Below, in pieces: positions 63,226 to 64,000 of a DNA stretch of 64,000 nt. Made by a program: the position numbers and the translations under genes. The stretch is from Curvivirga sp965219885. GTDB taxonomy: Bacteria > Pseudomonadota > Alphaproteobacteria > UBA8366 > Aestuariispiraceae. A model generated the notes under the pieces. That model worked only from the letters and a program-made list of their open reading frames with translations, made no database searches and was not told the origin of the DNA. Positions within the stretch are counted from its first letter, which is position 1; every line of letters starts with the position of its first letter. Location: NCBI RefSeq assembly GCF_965219885.1, contig NZ_CBDCOT010000007.1, positions 1 through 64,000 on the forward strand. The letters run 5' to 3'.

Positions 63226-64000
63226 AGAAATATTTCTTATTCAGGTAATCCGCCATTTCACGTTTTACTGCAGGAATTCTATTCCATATTCGCTCAGATA
63301 ATTCAGGATGTGTCGAATAGAAATTATTACTTATAATCAAATAATAATTCTTACTAAGATAAGGTTTTGAGAAATGTCTGATGGTATGATCTCTCTTTTC
63401 TAGAATTGGATTGACTAGATTAGGAAATGAAACAAATGCATCAATTCTTCCCATATCCAAAAGCTTTAATCCTTTCGCAGTATTTTCTACCTCCAATGTA
63501 TTAAAACCATCTTCAATTAAATGTGTGATTACAGAAAAACCTAACTCTGCCCCTACATGCATTTTTACACCTGAAAGCGTTTCTCCATCCCATTTTAAGT
63601 CAGAAGCATTACGGATGTTATAAAAGATCAAATATTCAGATTTGATAAATTTACGTTCATTATCTAACGCACCTGTTTTATCTCTTGGATATTTCGCATA
63701 TTTGCTTCGGGATTCTAGAAAAGATGCGCCGGGTATCATGTCGACTTCACCCATTTCAAGCATTTTGAGACAGCGTTTCCATGGGCGGCGGATCAGGGTG
63801 ATATTGGTTTTTTCTGCTTCTATGACTTCCTGTAGTAATTCAATTTGGATACCCGGGTTTTCAGGGATTTGTTCACCTTGTCCAATGATGAACGGTGGAA
63901 AGTGGTCTGTAGAATAGCATACGAGAATAGGGGAATTATGCGCATGGAGAGATTTGTTGAGGCCGAAACTGGCAAACAACAAACATAGAATAGTCAAAGT
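63224..64000 (-). CDS. Periplasmic solute-binding protein, family 3 (5' end outside window)
   Basis: At least 258 codons, cut by the right edge of the window: the frame stays open to the last base, and the TTG at 63997 is inside the likely signal peptide (ILCLLFASFGLNKSLHAHNS, cleavage near AHA). The mature part is family-3-like: ILVCYSTDHFPPFIIGQGEQ, GIQIELLQEVIEAEKTNITL, LIRRPWKRCLKMLEMGEVDM, IPGASFLESRSKYAKYPRDK, VEIENTAKGLKLLDMGRIDA-like text. The CLKMLEMGEVDMIPGASF block resembles orphan binding proteins linked to sensing rather than ABC import. No transporter genes are visible. Confidence 0.85.
   Translation of the reverse strand, partial: TLTILCLLFASFGLNKSLHAHNSPILVCYSTDHFPPFIIGQGEQIPENPGIQIELLQEVIEAEKTNITLIRRPWKRCLKMLEMGEVDMIPGASFLESRSKYAKYPRDKTGALDNERKFIKSEYLIFYNIRNASDLKWDGETLSGVKMHVGAELGFSVITHLIEDGFNTLEVENTAKGLKLLDMGRIDAFVSFPNLVNPILEKRDHTIRHFSKPYLSKNYYLIISNNFYSTHPELSERIWNRIPAVKREMADYLNKKYF

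Overview
The window comes from an alphaproteobacterium of low-to-moderate G+C. The evidence is an rRNA operon in the order 16S - tRNA-Ile(GAU) - tRNA-Ala(UGC) - 23S - 5S - tRNA-fMet(CAU), together with alphaproteobacterial-type genes: a periplasmic nitrate reductase operon, a carnitine dehydrogenase/thioesterase fusion, heterotetrameric sarcosine oxidase and non-pyrrolysine MttB-family proteins. The heavy investment in quaternary-amine (osmolyte) catabolism suggests a marine or host-associated life. A place in or near the Rhodospirillales/Kiloniellales is a guess only.

Layout. 1-5520: rRNA operon, entered inside the 16S gene. 5366-6907: a disturbed zone after tRNA-fMet, with a switch-like set of complementary arms, three copies of the tRNA 3' end and one AT-rich orphan gene. 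6908-9369: photolyase, a DUF3429 membrane protein and a small secreted protein. 9519-16605: small regulator/enzyme pairs (ProC-like, LysR/SRPBCC, dimethylformamidase-like, LysR/flavodoxin-fold-SnoaL fusion, secreted SnoaL, cytochrome b561). 16739-19623: a MarR-controlled maleylacetoacetate isomerase / VOC / fumarylacetoacetate hydrolase cluster. 19653-23260: an XRE regulator divergent from a glutamine-synthetase-like / FAD oxidase pair of the gamma-glutamylpolyamine type. 23249-28257: TetR with an RND efflux adaptor and pump. 28345-32978: napEFDABC, including a 49-residue napE.

33275-63166 is mostly a quaternary-amine catabolic region. BKACE and the LcdH-thioesterase fusion convert carnitine to glycine betaine. 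A GMC (choline-dehydrogenase-like) oxidase could feed betaine from choline. Two MttB-family methyltransferases may remove one methyl from betaine-like substrates: one precedes soxBDAG (sarcosine oxidase) and one precedes a dimethylglycine-dehydrogenase-like protein. Both neighbours carry C-terminal GcvT (folate-binding) domains, so methyl groups probably enter the tetrahydrofolate pool. Two GlxA/AraC-type regulators (the family of CdhR, GbdR and SouR), an iron/2-oxoglutarate oxygenase-like protein and another DAO-type oxidoreductase lie in the same region. Interspersed are a chemoreceptor, a PAS-PAS-GGDEF-EAL protein, two solute-binding proteins, a caspase-SH3-FGE protein, an enolase-superfamily enzyme and threonine synthase. 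The window ends inside the second solute-binding protein gene.

Most interesting signals: the alternative pairing of three arms around the 5' end of tRNA-fMet; the serial duplications of the tRNA-fMet 3' end; the paired MttB/GcvT-oxidoreductase modules with no visible corrinoid protein; a SoxD lacking its zinc-site cysteines; and several clean operator-like repeats in divergent promoters.
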